Below are positions 30,715 through 41,949 of a DNA stretch of 64,000 bases, in pieces (the first letter of the stretch is position 1; the number at the start of each line of letters is the position of its first letter). Source of the stretch: Coleophora flavipennella (Eukaryota; Arthropoda; Insecta; Lepidoptera; Coleophoridae). The stretch lies in NCBI GenBank assembly GCA_947284805.1, contig OX369274.1, forward strand, positions 13,514,298 through 13,578,297, in the 5' to 3' direction. Under the pieces are notes generated by a model. That model was not told the DNA's origin, ran no database searches, and was given only the letters and a program-made list of their open reading frames with translations. A program made the translations under genes and the position numbers.

Positions 30715-31525
30715 ATGCTAAATATTTTGGGGTCACCATTTTTGGGGTTCCCCACTTTTGTGGTGAAAATTTTATTTATGTCATGTTCCCATAACTTTTA
30801 AGTTAACGTAAAAACAGATACGGCCGTTTGTGCCGCAAAAAACGTATATTTTGACACTCTCAAGGGATTCAAAATTTATAGGGTATTCTCCCTTTACCTA
30901 GAAATCTGAAAATTGGCAAATAATACCGTCTCATACTACAAGTATAGGGGAAAATCTGTAAACTACACATTTGTAATTGAAAGATAAAAAATATAATCTT
31001 TATTAAAAGTACGTAATCAATTATGAAAGGAACGGCGGCGGTCCAAATTTTGAATTGAGTTAACCGTGTCATATGGGGTATCGTTAAAGGCCTCACCACC
31101 TGCGACCATTTCATACAATTACGAGGGTGGCATACTTAAATGCTCTCAGTGCGCGATGAATTTCGCTGCGAAGATTGGCTACATAAACCATCTTCGAGCG
31201 CACGCGCGGCAAACCGACTAGGAGTCGAAGTGGTCGCCATGACCGAAATCGGTCTTATAGATCATCGATCATGGGGTATCGTATGAAAGCGCTTCATTGG
31301 CACAAGCTTAAACAGATTTTTAATTATATTTATGATTAATAGTTTTAGATCTATGACGGAAGAATCAAAAAAAGAATTCCATTTTTATATGTATACCTAA
31401 TAATTTTGGTGTATGTAGTACCTAAGAGTTTGCTTTGTTATGATTTACAATATGTACCTACCTAAAAAATTGTACGGAACCCTCGGTGGGCGAGTCCGAC
31501 TCGCACTTGTCCGATTTTTTAAACT
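30715..31525 (-). repeat. Dispersed repeat, larger copy
   Basis: Minus-strand start ATCGGACAAGTGCGAGTCGG and CCGAGGGTTCCGTAC at 31475-31520. The inside is AT-rich. ATGGGGTATCGT occurs at 31074 and 31271 on either side of the zinc-finger fragment. Confidence 0.5.
31134..31258 (+). pseudogene. C2H2 zinc-finger C-terminal fragment of a LINE
   Basis: Reads CSQCAMNFAAKIGYINHLRA followed by H, i.e. C-x2-C-x12-H-x3-H, then a stop and GTCGAAGTGGTCGCCATGAC. This finger with the RIG-like IGYxxHLRxH core occurs at the C terminus of some animal LINE polymerases. It sits inside the dispersed repeat. Confidence 0.55.
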
Positions 31526-31624
31526 ATTATGCACATATTTTTAATTCCAGATTAAGTTCAGAATAACGCCTTAGAAGTTCAGTTTTTTTTTTGTAAATGT
31601 ATAGTTCTACTCGTACTAAAAGTT

Positions 31625-31955
31625 AACGGTTGGCTGATGGTTTCCGCAACCAGGCAACCGATGCGCCCATTTTGCGTGATTGGCCGGCATCACTGCCAGC
31701 CCAGCTCCTCCAGGAAGTCTAGTAGCCCCCATGGATTGTCGACGACTTCCTTCCTAGATCGACCTCGGGACACCGAGGCTTGACCCTGTACTATATAGAT
31801 CCTGCAATCCAGTAGGTAGGATGTGGGCATTATTTTCGTCAGCCTCTGTGCACACTCTGCATAGTGGGCTGTCTATGATACCTAGAGCGAATAGGTGTTT
31901 ATTAAAATGATCATGTCCAGTAATAGCCGCTACTAAAAGTGTAATCACACTATAT
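31625..31955 (-). pseudogene. C-terminal part of a Jockey/R1-type LINE polymerase
   Basis: Minus frame LLVAAITGHDHFNKHLFALG, then DSPLCRVCTEADENNAHILP. The LTGH..N.HL...G..D.PLC..C...E...H pattern is the post-RNase H zinc region. The frame then shifts. Confidence 0.7.
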
Positions 31956-32357
31956 CCTTACTAATATTATAAATGTGAAAATGTGTTTATTTGTTACCTT
32001 TTCACGCTTCAACGCCTTGACCAATCTTATTCAAATTTGGCACGCAGGTAGCCTGTGCGAGGAAGGACATAGGCTACTTTTTTTGAAGATAGCATAGTCC
32101 TATGAAGTTCCAGAGGGAACTGAAAATATACCTACTCTTTTTTGGTTATTTTTTTTAAATCGCAACGAAACAATGGATTGTGTGATTTTTGCACAGAGAT
32201 AGTTGAGGGGGTGGGAAATGACCAGATAAGCATATTCTGACATAGTTCCCGAGGGATCTGTAAAAAATTCATACCCACGCTCGCGAGCCGCTTGCGGCTC
32301 GCGCACCGCGCACCTTCTAGCATAGTCATAAAAACAATGTCCACGCGGGCAAAAACT
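31956..32357 (-). mobile_element. Lep1-like element
   Basis: Minus copy: TTTTTGCCCGCGTGGACATT start at 32357 and TAATATTAGTAAGGATATAG end. Contains GCGAGCCGCAAGCGGCTCGC. Confidence 0.7.
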
Positions 32358-32595
32358 AGTAATATTATAAAGGCGAAAGTTTGTGAGTGTGTGTGTATGT
32401 TTGTTACTTCTTCACGCAAAAACTACTGAACGGATCTGGCTGAAATTTGGTAGTAGACAGATTAGGACCTGGATTAACACAAAGGCTACTTTTTTCACGC
32501 TCGCGAGCCGCTTGCAGCTCGCGCACTGCGCACCCTCGAAGGGTCAAATAAAACGATGTCCACGCGGGTGAAGCCGCGGGAATCAGCTAGTGTTA
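32358..32595 (-). mobile_element. Lep1-like element, abutting copy
   Basis: Minus copy starting CTAGCTGATTCCCGCGGCTT at 32593; ends at TATAATATTACTAG, directly against the previous copy. The TSD-free junction is typical of Helitron-type insertions. Confidence 0.7.
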
Positions 32596-32676
32596 CATAT
32601 AACTTTCCCTTAAATTCGCTTCACATGCAAAAAAAAATAAATGTCTAAAAGTTTAAAAAGTGTGCTGATATAAGCG

Positions 32677-32860
32677 TCATCGACGTGTATTTTAAAATTT
32701 AAATCACAAAAGATACGGTACAAAGGTGCAGCGCAGGTGGCTGCATCACGTCCCAGTTTAGCTACGTTGTCGATGCATGCATGCTGCACAGGGCTGCCAG
32801 GTTTCAGAATAAACTAATGTTAGGCAAGGCGCGAGCTCCGCTATCGATTCGTTGTTGAGA
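32677..32860 (+). repeat. Single dispersed copy of the 182-bp satellite unit
   Basis: TCATCGACGTGTATTTTAAA to GCTATCGATTCGTTGTTGAG, about 90 percent like the array at 33717. It has the GCATGCATGCTGCACAGGGC variant. Confidence 0.85.
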
Positions 32861-32906
32861 CGAGCATTACCACACGCCAGACACTTCATAAAACGGTCCT
32901 GTACGT

Positions 32907-33302
32907 ACTAATTGATCAACTGATAAACCAATTTTTCGCGTTTTTTTTTTATGGAGTCCTAATTATTGGGAATTGACTAAGAGTCTCTTGGGGAAAGATG
33001 TTCAGTACAATGAGTAGATGCTCCATTTGTTAATCATGTATGTAGCGTGGACGGAAAGTATTCTATCTAACATATAATCATTGGAAACGCTAAAATCGTT
33101 AAAAAAACCAACTTCAGTCGCAGCAACCAAGTAAAATTTTTCATCATCATAGCAGCCGAAAAAGATCCACTGCTAGACAAAGGCCTCCACCAAGGATTTC
33201 CACGACGACTGGTCCTGCACTGCCCGCATCCATTGGCTTCCCGCGATCTTCACTAGGTCGTCGGTCCACCGCGTGGAAGGCCTGCCTACGCTACGTTTTC
33301 CA
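32907..33302. repeat. Left arm of a 0.4-kb inverted pair
   Basis: Half of a family P MITE (32907-33040), the GTCGGTTTTTT-type repeat end, and a minus RTE tail. Its reverse complement is 35499-35909. Confidence 0.75.
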
Positions 33303-33455
33303 GTGCGCAGTCGCCACTCGAGAAATTTACTGCCCCAACGGCCATCTGTGCCCACTGCCACTTCAGTTTAGCGATTCTGTGAGCTATGTCGTTTACTTTG
33401 GTTCTCCTGCGGATCTCCTCGATTCTGATTCGATCACGCAGAGAAACCTTCCCAT
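33143..33455 (-). mobile_element. RTE-type LINE, 3' fragment
   Basis: TCATCATAGCAGCCGAAAAA to GATTCGATCACGCAGAGAAA; encodes RDRIRIEEIRRRTKVNDIAH on the minus strand with small deletions. Confidence 0.8.
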
Positions 33456-33630
33456 CACACCTTAGACACAAAATCCTTTACGTTCGAGAACCAAACTACA
33501 ATAGAGCCTCGATAAACTGTACCCCGGCTAATCCGAACGCCTCTATAATCATAACTGATCAACCACACCCAATGTTTTAGTTACCAGAGAACTTTTGCAT
33601 TTTATAGAGCAGAAGTGTGCCTCAAGAGGA

Positions 33631-34865
33631 TTGTGAAGCTGCGACTTATCATACAAACGAAGTTTAAGATTTTCACCTCTTAAATGTTAACCGATTTGGA
33701 CCAATTTTTGATAGGTTGTCATCGACGTGTATTTTAAAATTCAAATCACAAAAGAGGCGGTACAAAGGTGCAGCGCGGTTGGCCGCATCACGTCCCAGTT
33801 TAGCTACGTTGTCGATGCATACATAGGGCTGCCAGGTTTCAGGTTAAACTAATATTAGGCAAGACGTGAGCTCCGCTATCGATTTGTTGTTGAATTGGTC
33901 CAAATCGTTAACGTCGTAAAATTCAAATCACAAAAGAGGCGGTACAAAGGTGCAGCGCGGTTGGCCGCATCACGTCCCAGTTTAGCTACGTTGTCGATGC
34001 ATACATAGGGCCGCCAGGTTTCAGGTTAAACTAATATTAGGCAAGACGCGAGCTCCGCTATCGATTCGTTGTTGAATTGGTCCAAATCGTTAACGTCATA
34101 AAATTCAAATCACAAAAGAGGCGGTACAAAGGTGCAGCGTGGTTGGCCGCATCACGTCCCAGTTTAGCTACGTTGTCGATGCATACATAGGGCTGCCAGG
34201 TTTCAGGTTAAACTAATATTAGGCAAGACGTGAGCTCCGCTATCGATTTGTTGTTGAATTGGTCCAAATCGTTAACGTCGTAAAATTCAAATCACAAAAG
34301 AGGCGGTACAAAGGTGCAGCGCGGTTGGCCGCATCACGTCCCAGTTTAGCTACGTTGTCGATGCATACATAGGGCTGCCAGGTTTCAGGTTAAACTAATA
34401 TTAGGCAAGACGCGAGCTCCGCTATCGATTCGTTGTTGAATTGGTCCAAATCGTTAACGTCGTAAAATTCAAATCACAAAAGAGACGGTACAAAGGTGCA
34501 GCGCGGTTGGCCGCATCACGTCCCAGTTTAGCTACGTTGTCGATGCATACATAGGGCTGCCAGGTTTCAGGTTAAACTAATATTAGGCAAGACGCGAGCT
34601 CCGCTATCGATTCGTTGTTGAATTGGTCCAAATCGTTAACGTCGTAAAATTCAAATCACAAAAGAGGCGGTACAAAGGTGCAGCGCGGTTGGCCGCATCA
34701 CGTCCCAGTTTAGCTACGTTGTCGATGCATACATAGGGCTGCCAGGTTTCAGGTTGAACTAATATTAGGCAAGACGCGAGCTCCGCTATCGATTCGTTGT
34801 TGAATTGGTCCAAATCGTTAACGTCGTAAAATCAATTGAAGAGTTGCAGCTTCACAATCCCCTTA
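33631..34865. mobile_element. Small inverted-repeat element that contains the satellite
   Basis: Left GATTGTGAAGCTGCGACTTA and TTAACCGATTTGGACCAATT; right, inverted, GAATTGGTCCAAATCG and GAGTTGCAGCTTCACAATCC. A related element at 51240-51410 has the same parts without a satellite. Confidence 0.6.
33717..34845 (+). repeat. Satellite array, six 182-bp units
   Basis: TTCAAATCACA recurs at 33740, 33922, 34104, 34286, 34468 and 34650, a period of exactly 182. Units differ by only a few bases (e.g. GACGTGAGC/GACGCGAGC). Each unit ends in GAATTGGTCCAAATCGTTAA, which matches the flanking element. Confidence 0.95.
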
Positions 34866-35180
34866 ATGGATAGTTTAAAAGCTACAATGTCCGCAACGTC
34901 ACTTTCTCATAAACATGGTTACGGGAAATCTACAAACAACACAAACAATTTATGGCCTCTCGTTGTCTGAAGTAATGTTGCTTTGCAAATTCAGACATAA
35001 GCTTTTTCTTGGTCTATAAATAAAACCTGCTAAACTAAAATATATCAGTTCATGACTAAATGAACTAATTGTGTGGTTAAAAAATATAATAAACGTAATT
35101 TTCTGAAAATATTTAAGTTATATTTCAATTTTTGTGTTTAAGAGCAGGCTCCCGGTGCGGCACTAACGAACAAGCTGATA
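34866..35180. other. Unassigned AT-rich sequence
   Basis: No gene or named repeat seen. Confidence 0.4.
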
Positions 35181-35184
35181 TTTA

Positions 35185-35445
35185 ATCTTATGGAATCAGT
35201 CTTAATGCGACTTACGTCTTTTACTTCGGACGTAATAATTAATATTTGAAAAGTCCATTGCAAGATTCCATTAGGAACGACAGGCAGACAGACAGACAAG
35301 TTAAATATTTTATACTGTGTTGTTATCGGAACTGTGGTTGTGTGAAAAATTTCGGCATAATCGAATAACTGGAAGTATTTAAAAAATTCGTTGCAAGATA
35401 CCACCCTGAACGACAGACACACAGAGAGACAAACAAGAAAGTAAC
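35185..35445. repeat. Dispersed repeat with GACAGGCAGACAGACAGAC
   Basis: Two related halves (35218-35300 and 35340-35430) both run from GTTGCAAGAT/CATTGCAAGATTCC into a GACAG run. Confidence 0.5.
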
Positions 35446-35498
35446 TTAATAATAAAAAAAACTATTATAAATGTAGCAAAAAATTTTTACAACTACTG

Positions 35499-35656
35499 GA
35501 AAACGTAGCGTAGGCAGGCCTCCCACGCGGTGGACCGACGACCTGGTGAAGATCGCGTGAAGCCAATGGATGCGGGCAGCGCAGGACCGGACGTAGTTGA
35601 AATCTTTGGGGGAGGCCTTTGTCCAGCAGTGGACGTTTTTCGGCTGATATGATGAT
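35499..35656 (+). mobile_element. RTE-type LINE, 3' fragment (right arm)
   Basis: ACTGGAAAACGTAGCGTAGG to GGCTGATATGATGATG. Part of the inverted pair with 33143-33302. Confidence 0.8.
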
Positions 35657-35909
35657 GAAAAATTTTACTTGGTTGCTGCGACTGCTGTCGGTTTTTTAAC
35701 GATTTTAGCGTTTCCAATGATTCTATGTTAGATAGAAAACTTTCCGTCCACGCGACATACATGATTAACAAAATTTGTATAGGGTCTGCTTACTGGAGCA
35801 TCTACTCATTATACTGAACATATTTCCCCAAGAGACTTGTAGTCCATTCCCAAAAATAAGGACTCCATACAAAAACGCAAATAATTGGTATATCAGCTGA
35901 TCAATTAGT
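35499..35909. repeat. Right arm of the 0.4-kb inverted pair
   Basis: Reverse complement of 32907-33302 with scattered differences, including the RTE tail, the GGTTTTTTAACGATTTTAGC segment and half of a family P MITE. Confidence 0.75.
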
Positions 35910-36296
35910 CCTCATCATCATATCAGCGGAAAGACGTCCACTGCTGTACATAGGCCTCCTCTAAGGATTTCCACGACGACCGGTTCTGTACTGCCTGCAT
36001 CCAGCGGCTTCCCGCGACCTTCAACAGGTCATCGATCAACCGAGTGGGAGGCCTGACTACGCTACGCTTTCCGGTACTTCTTTGGGGCTCTACACTCGAA
36101 GTTGTTACCAAATATGTGTACCTGGGACAAACAGTCCAGTTAGGTAGGTCCAACTCCGAGACAGAGACCAATCGTCAAATCCAACTCGGCTGGGCAGCGT
36201 TCGCGAAGCTTCGCAATGTCTTTACGTCCCAGATACCGCAGTCTTAAGACCAGGTCTTCGACCAGTAGTGTGTGTTACCAGTGATGACATACGGAA
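35910..36296. mobile_element. RTE insertion with inverted 5' part (twin-priming structure)
   Basis: Flanked by CTGATCAATTAGT at 35897-35909 and 36297-36309. From the left: minus RTE 3' end with tail (35910 to about 36075), then plus-oriented more 5' RTE sequence (36076-36296, CACTCGAAGTTGTTACCAAA to ATGACATACGGAACT). One TSD around oppositely oriented halves fits twin priming. Confidence 0.8.
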
Positions 36297-36309
36297 CTGA
36301 TCAATTAGT

Positions 36310-36425
36310 ATGGACAGTCAATTGATTTTTTGCTAATTTTCTTAGGGTCTCAGGGAAAGTAAGTCAGTACTATGAGTATATTCCCTAGTACACAGGTTCT
36401 ATAACTATTTTGTTATAGCCTGTTT
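36310..36425. mobile_element. Second half of MITE family P
   Basis: Continues 35770-35909 beyond the RTE insertion: CAATTGATTTTTTGCTAATT, AGTACTATGAGTATATTCCC. Confidence 0.5.
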
Positions 36426-36429
36426 AGGA

Positions 36430-37860
36430 TGTGCTAATGATAATGTAGCGTTTACGATCTCACTTAGTGGTGGCGATGCGATGGATGGTAGCGAAATGAA
36501 AGTGGTTTTGCCAATAATTCCCAATTTATGGAGGCCATAAGTGTTGTTGCACATCCATACCTTAGTATCTGCACTGTATTTCTTTTCTGTAGTTGCTTAG
36601 CGACTTAAGTTAGGAAAACGGAGAAGAATGATTGAATTGAATGCACGAATATAAATAAAATTCGTAAATTGATTTCGTTTTCGTCATTTCTTCACAAGTG
36701 TGTATGTAGATCACCCCCTTAAATACAATTTTTAATATATTAATTATGCATTATTTGAATTATTTTTATTTAAATAATTTTACTCATGAAGATCCAGTTA
36801 GTTCCGTAGCATTATCCATAAAGAGGGCGTCGTGCGCCCACTAGTGCCACCATAACATTTTAAATGATTTCTATAAATAAATTAAAAAACTGGCCAAGTA
36901 CTTGTCGAACAACGCGCAAAGCAGTTTCGTGATATTTAAAAAAAAAATTAACATCCACTACTTTTGAATTTTATTATTATATCAGCTCATATACGTCCCC
37001 ACCGACCTACCCTGAATCAGGGCGATTAGGCCTTAGTCGACCACGACTTTTGAATACTACAAGATAATATCAACAGGTAGCGCTACTAATGTTTTTTATC
37101 GCACGATCGAACTGTACCGCGCGGAAACACTTCCCCCGATGACGGCATCAAGGCTTCGGATGGGGGGGGGGGGAGGAGTTGCTCCGATAGGCTTTTAAGG
37201 TAACCAAGTTAGCTTCAGGGGGTCGTTAGTGGGTGGGTGCAGTCTTAAACTGTAAGTCCCACATAACCGGTATAGCCGGCTGTACACCAGTAGGCGGTTG
37301 ATGTTTACTTTTGTGTCGACTCGACTGTCCAACCGCGATTACCTCTGTACTAAGCTATAAGTATGTCACCAAAAGTGTCACAGGAGGCGTAAGGGGGGGG
37401 GGAGGGGATAAAAAATTATCTTAATAATTTTTAAGGTACAGCTAACCAATGGTGCACTGTTCTCCAAAAAAGTATATGTAAAATTTCAGCTCAATCGGAA
37501 ACCGGGAAGTGGTTCTGATGTAGCTTCCAAGGTTTGTCCCAAACTAATAGACAAACTTACTAATACAGCTAGCTAACAATTAAGCTGGTCTAAAGTGACA
37601 CTTAAGGAAGTCAACTGAGCTAGATTTTGTTAGTTTTGACAACCTCATAGAACTGCCAGCCCTGCACTCTTCAATTTTGCTGGAACAATGAGCTATTGCC
37701 ACGCCAGAACTTAGACGTAGTCACTAAAAATAGTCGTTACGCCGTCACCGTGCAGCGCTAGAGGGCTTTGTTAACGTCACAAAGCGCAGGTTTGCTGAAG
37801 GTACGCTGGCAATTTCTCACCTGCTGTCGATGAAAGAGGGAATCTAGTTAACCGTATGAT
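36430..37860. other. Mostly unassigned; SINE C scrap and G-runs
   Basis: A SINE C fragment at 36981-37045 (minus). Poly-G tracts at 37162-37173 and 37396-37406. TTTCAGCTCAATCGGAAACC at 37487 recurs at 38281 beyond SINE A. No gene seen. Confidence 0.45.
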
Positions 37861-37867
37861 AAAAAGC

Positions 37868-38194
37868 TTTTTTTTTCTATTTACAATTTGTAAGCCCTTG
37901 GCATCATCTCACCTGGTGGTAAGTGACGATGATGCCGAAGATGGAAGCGGGGTTACCAAGATTCCCCAAAGGAATGGGGATCTGGCTATCTCATCTTCAA
38001 GCCGGAATAGATCAATGCTGTTAACACTGATGTTTTGCGGCAACACTTAGATAAAGATGGTGGTAGCTAGGCAGGCTATGAAAATGCCCTACCACCAACC
38101 AAAACGAGTCTTACAAAGTTGACCCCACTGGCAATCGAACCCGCAACCTCCTGGTGTGAAGCAAATGGACTATCCATTACGCAACGGAGGTGGT
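37868..38194 (-). mobile_element. SINE family A
   Basis: Minus-strand head CCTCCGTTGCGTAATGGATA at 38194, B box GGTTCGATTGCC, tail at 37870. Confidence 0.8.
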
Positions 38195-38719
38195 TAAACC
38201 GATAACAGATCAGCAAGATTAAGTATTAATAATTTTCGAAAAACTTAAAAACTTTTAGATACCTACATGTAATGTAAAATTTCAGCTCAATCGGAAACCG
38301 GGAAGTGGGTCAAATTTAACTAGCAACAATTTATTACAGACACCGGGGCAGGTGAAACTAAATAAAAGCATGTAAAAGTGACCAAGTACGTGCCGAACTT
38401 TTTTTTAAATTAACGTAAGGTAAAGTTTCCAAATAACGCCCAATTTACTTTAACCCACTTTTTACAATAAAAAAAATTCGCAAAATTTTGTATTTGAAAC
38501 GTAAATGCATCTTAAAATATAATAACAATAGGAAAAAAATCTGATGTTTTTTTTTTGTTTAAAAAATTTTGTTTTAGAACTACAGTAGTAACAAGAGGGT
38601 TAAACCACAATGAAAAAATCAATACATGGCTCCATTCACTGCCTTCTCCGAACCTGGGCACTCTATTGGATGACAACTGATCTAGTGGCTGCGGCACTTC
38701 GGTTGGGTTCCAATAAAAA

Positions 38720-38963
38720 AAATATATTCTGGGACAAATCACACATGTTCATCTGGCCCTAAGTAGGATTCCCTGTGTTATGGGAACCAGAGACCGATAT
38801 ACATATCTATATACGTTTAAATACATACATATATAGATATTTAACACCCAGACACAGGGCAAACAAATCTGCTCATCACACATATGTTTGCCCTGGGTGG
38901 AGATCGAACCCACAACCCCTTGGATCAGTAGTCATGAGCACAAACCACTGAGCCACCGAGTCA
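38720..38963 (-). mobile_element. SINE family B
   Basis: Minus-strand head GACTCGGTGGCTCAGTGGTT at about 38963, B box GTGGGTTCGATCTCC, tail GGGCCAGATGAACATGTG. Confidence 0.8.
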
Positions 38964-38984
38964 GTCAATCACATTTATGCATAT

Positions 38985-39458
38985 GTAGCTCAACTGTCGA
39001 GACTAATGGCCGCCACCCATTGAGTTGTCTACGTTGCTCAGAGAGATTCCCGCGACACCATGCCTTAAATGATATCATCCGAAGGGCACTTGTCGCTGCT
39101 AATATTCCGTGCCCCACGGAGCCACCTGGTCTTTACCATTCCGATGGCCTTCCATAGGCCAGACAGATTAACTTTGGTCCCATGGCAGAAAGGACGTTGC
39201 CTCATTTGGGACGCTACATGTGTGTGCACCTATGCACAATCCTGCTTGTCATGGACCGCTCGTTCTGCAGGTTCAGTGGCGGAGCTTGAGGCCTTGCGAA
39301 AACATATGAGGTACCTTGAGGCAACGTCTGTTTTTGCACCCGTCGAATTTGAAACAGCCGGTCCCTGGGGCTCAGAAAAGAAGACTCTTATTGCTGAGAT
39401 CGGGCGAAGGTTGAGGGACAATGGGGGAGACCCACGCTCTAGATCCTTCCTGGTCTAA
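38985..39458 (+). pseudogene. C-terminal domain of a retroelement polymerase
   Basis: Reads VETNGRHPLSCLRCSERFPR, HHALNDIIRRALVAANIPCP, EPPGLYHSDG, then after a +1/-1 shift near 39155 RPDRLTLVPWQKGRCLIWDA and GPWGSEKKTLIAEIGRRL. The RPD...(W)D.T pattern looks like a restriction-type nuclease-like fold, and this domain is common at the end of animal RT-containing proteins; I cannot name the clade. SINE B interrupts it upstream. Confidence 0.55.
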
Positions 39459-39668
39459 CGCCTCTAGTTGGCTATCAAACGCGCCTAGCCGCCAGTATTA
39501 TGGGGTAGTTTGCGTCAGGAAGAAACTAGTTATATTTTTTTGTAAATACTTGCTGTAACATTATTATTATTTTGTTTATTGTAACATTATTTCTATGTTT
39601 ACTTTTAGTTTAGTGAAGTGAGACATTTGTTATAGTTAAAGCAACATTTCATTTTACCTTTGATAATA

Positions 39669-40704
39669 AAATTTGATAGTTTGCGCCTTCAGGGTAATTA
39701 GTCTTTATTCTTTGCTCCAGGGACCAGCCACATAAATTTGATAGTTTGTGCCTTCAGGGTAACTAGACATTATTCTTTGCTCCAGGGACTAGCCACATAA
39801 ATTTGATAGTTTGTGCCTTCAGGGTAATTAGTCTTTATTCTTTGCTCCAGGGACCAGCCACATAAATTTGATAGTTTGTGCCTTCAGGGTAACTAGACAT
39901 TATTCTTTGCTCCAGGGACTAGCCAAATAAATTTGAAAGTTTGTGCCTTTAGGGTAATAAGTCTTTATTCTTTGCTCCAGGGATAGCCACATAAATTTGA
40001 TAGTTAGTGCCTTCAGGGTAATTAGTCTTTATTCTTTGCTCCAGGGATAGCCACATAAATTTGATAGTTCGTGCCTTCAGGGTAATTAGTCTTTATTCTT
40101 TGCTCCAGGGATAGCCACATAAATTTGATAGTTTGTGCCTTCAGGGTAATTAGTCTTTATTCTTTGCTCCAGGGACCAGCCACATAAATTTGATAGTTTG
40201 TGCCTTCAGGGTAATTAGTCTTTATCCTTTGCTCCAGGGACCAGCCACATAAACTTGATAGTTTGTGCCTTCAGGGTAATTAGTCTTTATTCTTTGCTCC
40301 AGGGATAGCCACATAAATTTGATAGTTTGTGCCTTCAGGGTAATTAGTCTTTATTCTTTGCTCCAGGGATAGTCACATAAATTTGATAGTTTGTGCCTTC
40401 AGGGTAATTAGTCTTTATTCTTTGCTCCAGGGACCAGCCACATAAATTTGATAGTTTGTGCCTTCAGGGTAATTAGTCTTTATTCTTTGCTCCAGGGACT
40501 AGCCACATAAATTTTATAGTTTGTACCTTCAGGGTAATTAGTCTTTATTCTTGGCTCCAGGGACCAGCCACATAAATTTGATAGTTTGTGCCTTCAGGGT
40601 AATTAGTCTTTATTCTTTGCTCCAGGGACCAGCCACATAAATTTGATAGTTTGTGCCTTCAGGGTAATTAGTCTTTATTCTTTGCTCCAGGGACCAGCCA
40701 CATA
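39669..40704 (+). repeat. Tandem array, sixteen units of about 65 bp
   Basis: Unit AAATTTGATAGTTTGTGCCT...TTATTCTTTGCTCCAGGGA. Starts at about 39669, 39734, 39799, 39864, 39929 and so on to 40640. Units are 64-65 bp (GGATAGCC versus GGACCAGCC). Units 1-4 alternate between two variants. Confidence 0.95.
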
Positions 40705-40709
40705 AATTT

Positions 40710-41945
40710 GATCAAAATCGGTTTTGTAAGCAGTAATAACTCTGTATAAGATGAATCGGTGATCAATAATTAATAAGAAAAAAATAATAACTTTAAAACA
40801 AATAAACAATTTCTTACTATAAATGCTATTTAAAATAATATTTTATATTGGCGTTTTTAAAACTATCTCTAACAACGCCCTATTTTGTACTGAAAATAAG
40901 TAAATCGAGTAAAAAATTTTTGGTATTAAAAATACTGTGATCTTGCCCACCTCAAAACATATCAGAGACAGGTTAATTCAAAATTAAATAGTAAATAATA
41001 CTATTCTTGGTAACCTAAGTCGATCATCATTAATCTTGTTTTTAAAATATTTAAGAATATAGATAAAAAACCATGTATTAATTATTTTTTTAAAGAACTG
41101 GTTTAGTTAAAATAAGGCGTTCATGCAACTGCTACTAATTAACCCACTAAAATCACAGCCAACTTGTAGCTGAACACTAAACTAATATTGAGAAATCGGT
41201 TAACATAGTATTAAAATAATCCAAATGTACCTTTTATTGGAAATACAATCAATTACTTATTTCAACATTTGAAATGCTTATCAGTAATAAAAAAAACCGT
41301 TTGTGCTAATAACGCTCATGCAGGTAGATTAATAACGGCTATCGGTTTTTTTTACCGTGCTCTATTAGTAATTATGGGCGTTAATAGCGTTTACTTTTAT
41401 TCGATGACTAAAAAAACATTGAAATTTTCAAAAAAAATTTGAAAAATCAAAGAAATCACCCATTTTAAAACATCACATAGAAAATTTCAGGAAAAGCTGC
41501 AGCAAAACGAGCAATAACTTACGAATATGCCTAGTGAACGAAATTCACGTGAATTTCACGAGTGCGGTGCACGTAACTAATAATGGTGGACTGCGCGGCG
41601 ATACTAACCAAAATGGCGGTGGGAACTGCGAGTGACTTGACACAGTGTGGACGCGTCTCTGTTTGTCTGTTCTATGTGAGCGTGAAGTAACATACAAATC
41701 ATATCATTCTAAGTCCGTTTTCTGTAATCAGGGCGTTATTAGAAGGCAGACGTTAATATGGCGAAATACCTTATATAAAAAAACAAAGTTGTTTTTGCAG
41801 TTGGTGCAAAACATTTTGTATGGAAAATCTATGAGCTATTTACAAATTCAACAGCACATCCTAAGTTGATCGACATTACTAGTAAACTTTAAGTAACTAG
41901 TAAACATATTAAGGACCCCATACATACGCTGCTGCAGATTATACA
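40710..41945. other. Unassigned AT-rich sequence
   Basis: Motifs around AACGCCC/GGGCGTTA recur (40875, 41312, 41388, 41731). A plus frame of 74 codons at 41645 is not recognised. No gene supported. Confidence 0.4.
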
Positions 41946-41949
41946 TAAG

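Noticed and set aside
33740..34831. CRISPR-like or gene-cluster reading of the 182-bp repeat
   Set aside because: Whole units are repeated without variable spacers, in an insect genome; it is a satellite.
39669..40704. CRISPR-like reading of the 65-bp array
   Set aside because: No spacers: units are contiguous and nearly identical.
41645..41869. Plus ORF of 74 codons
   Set aside because: No recognised motif, no splice or start context, AT-rich flanks.
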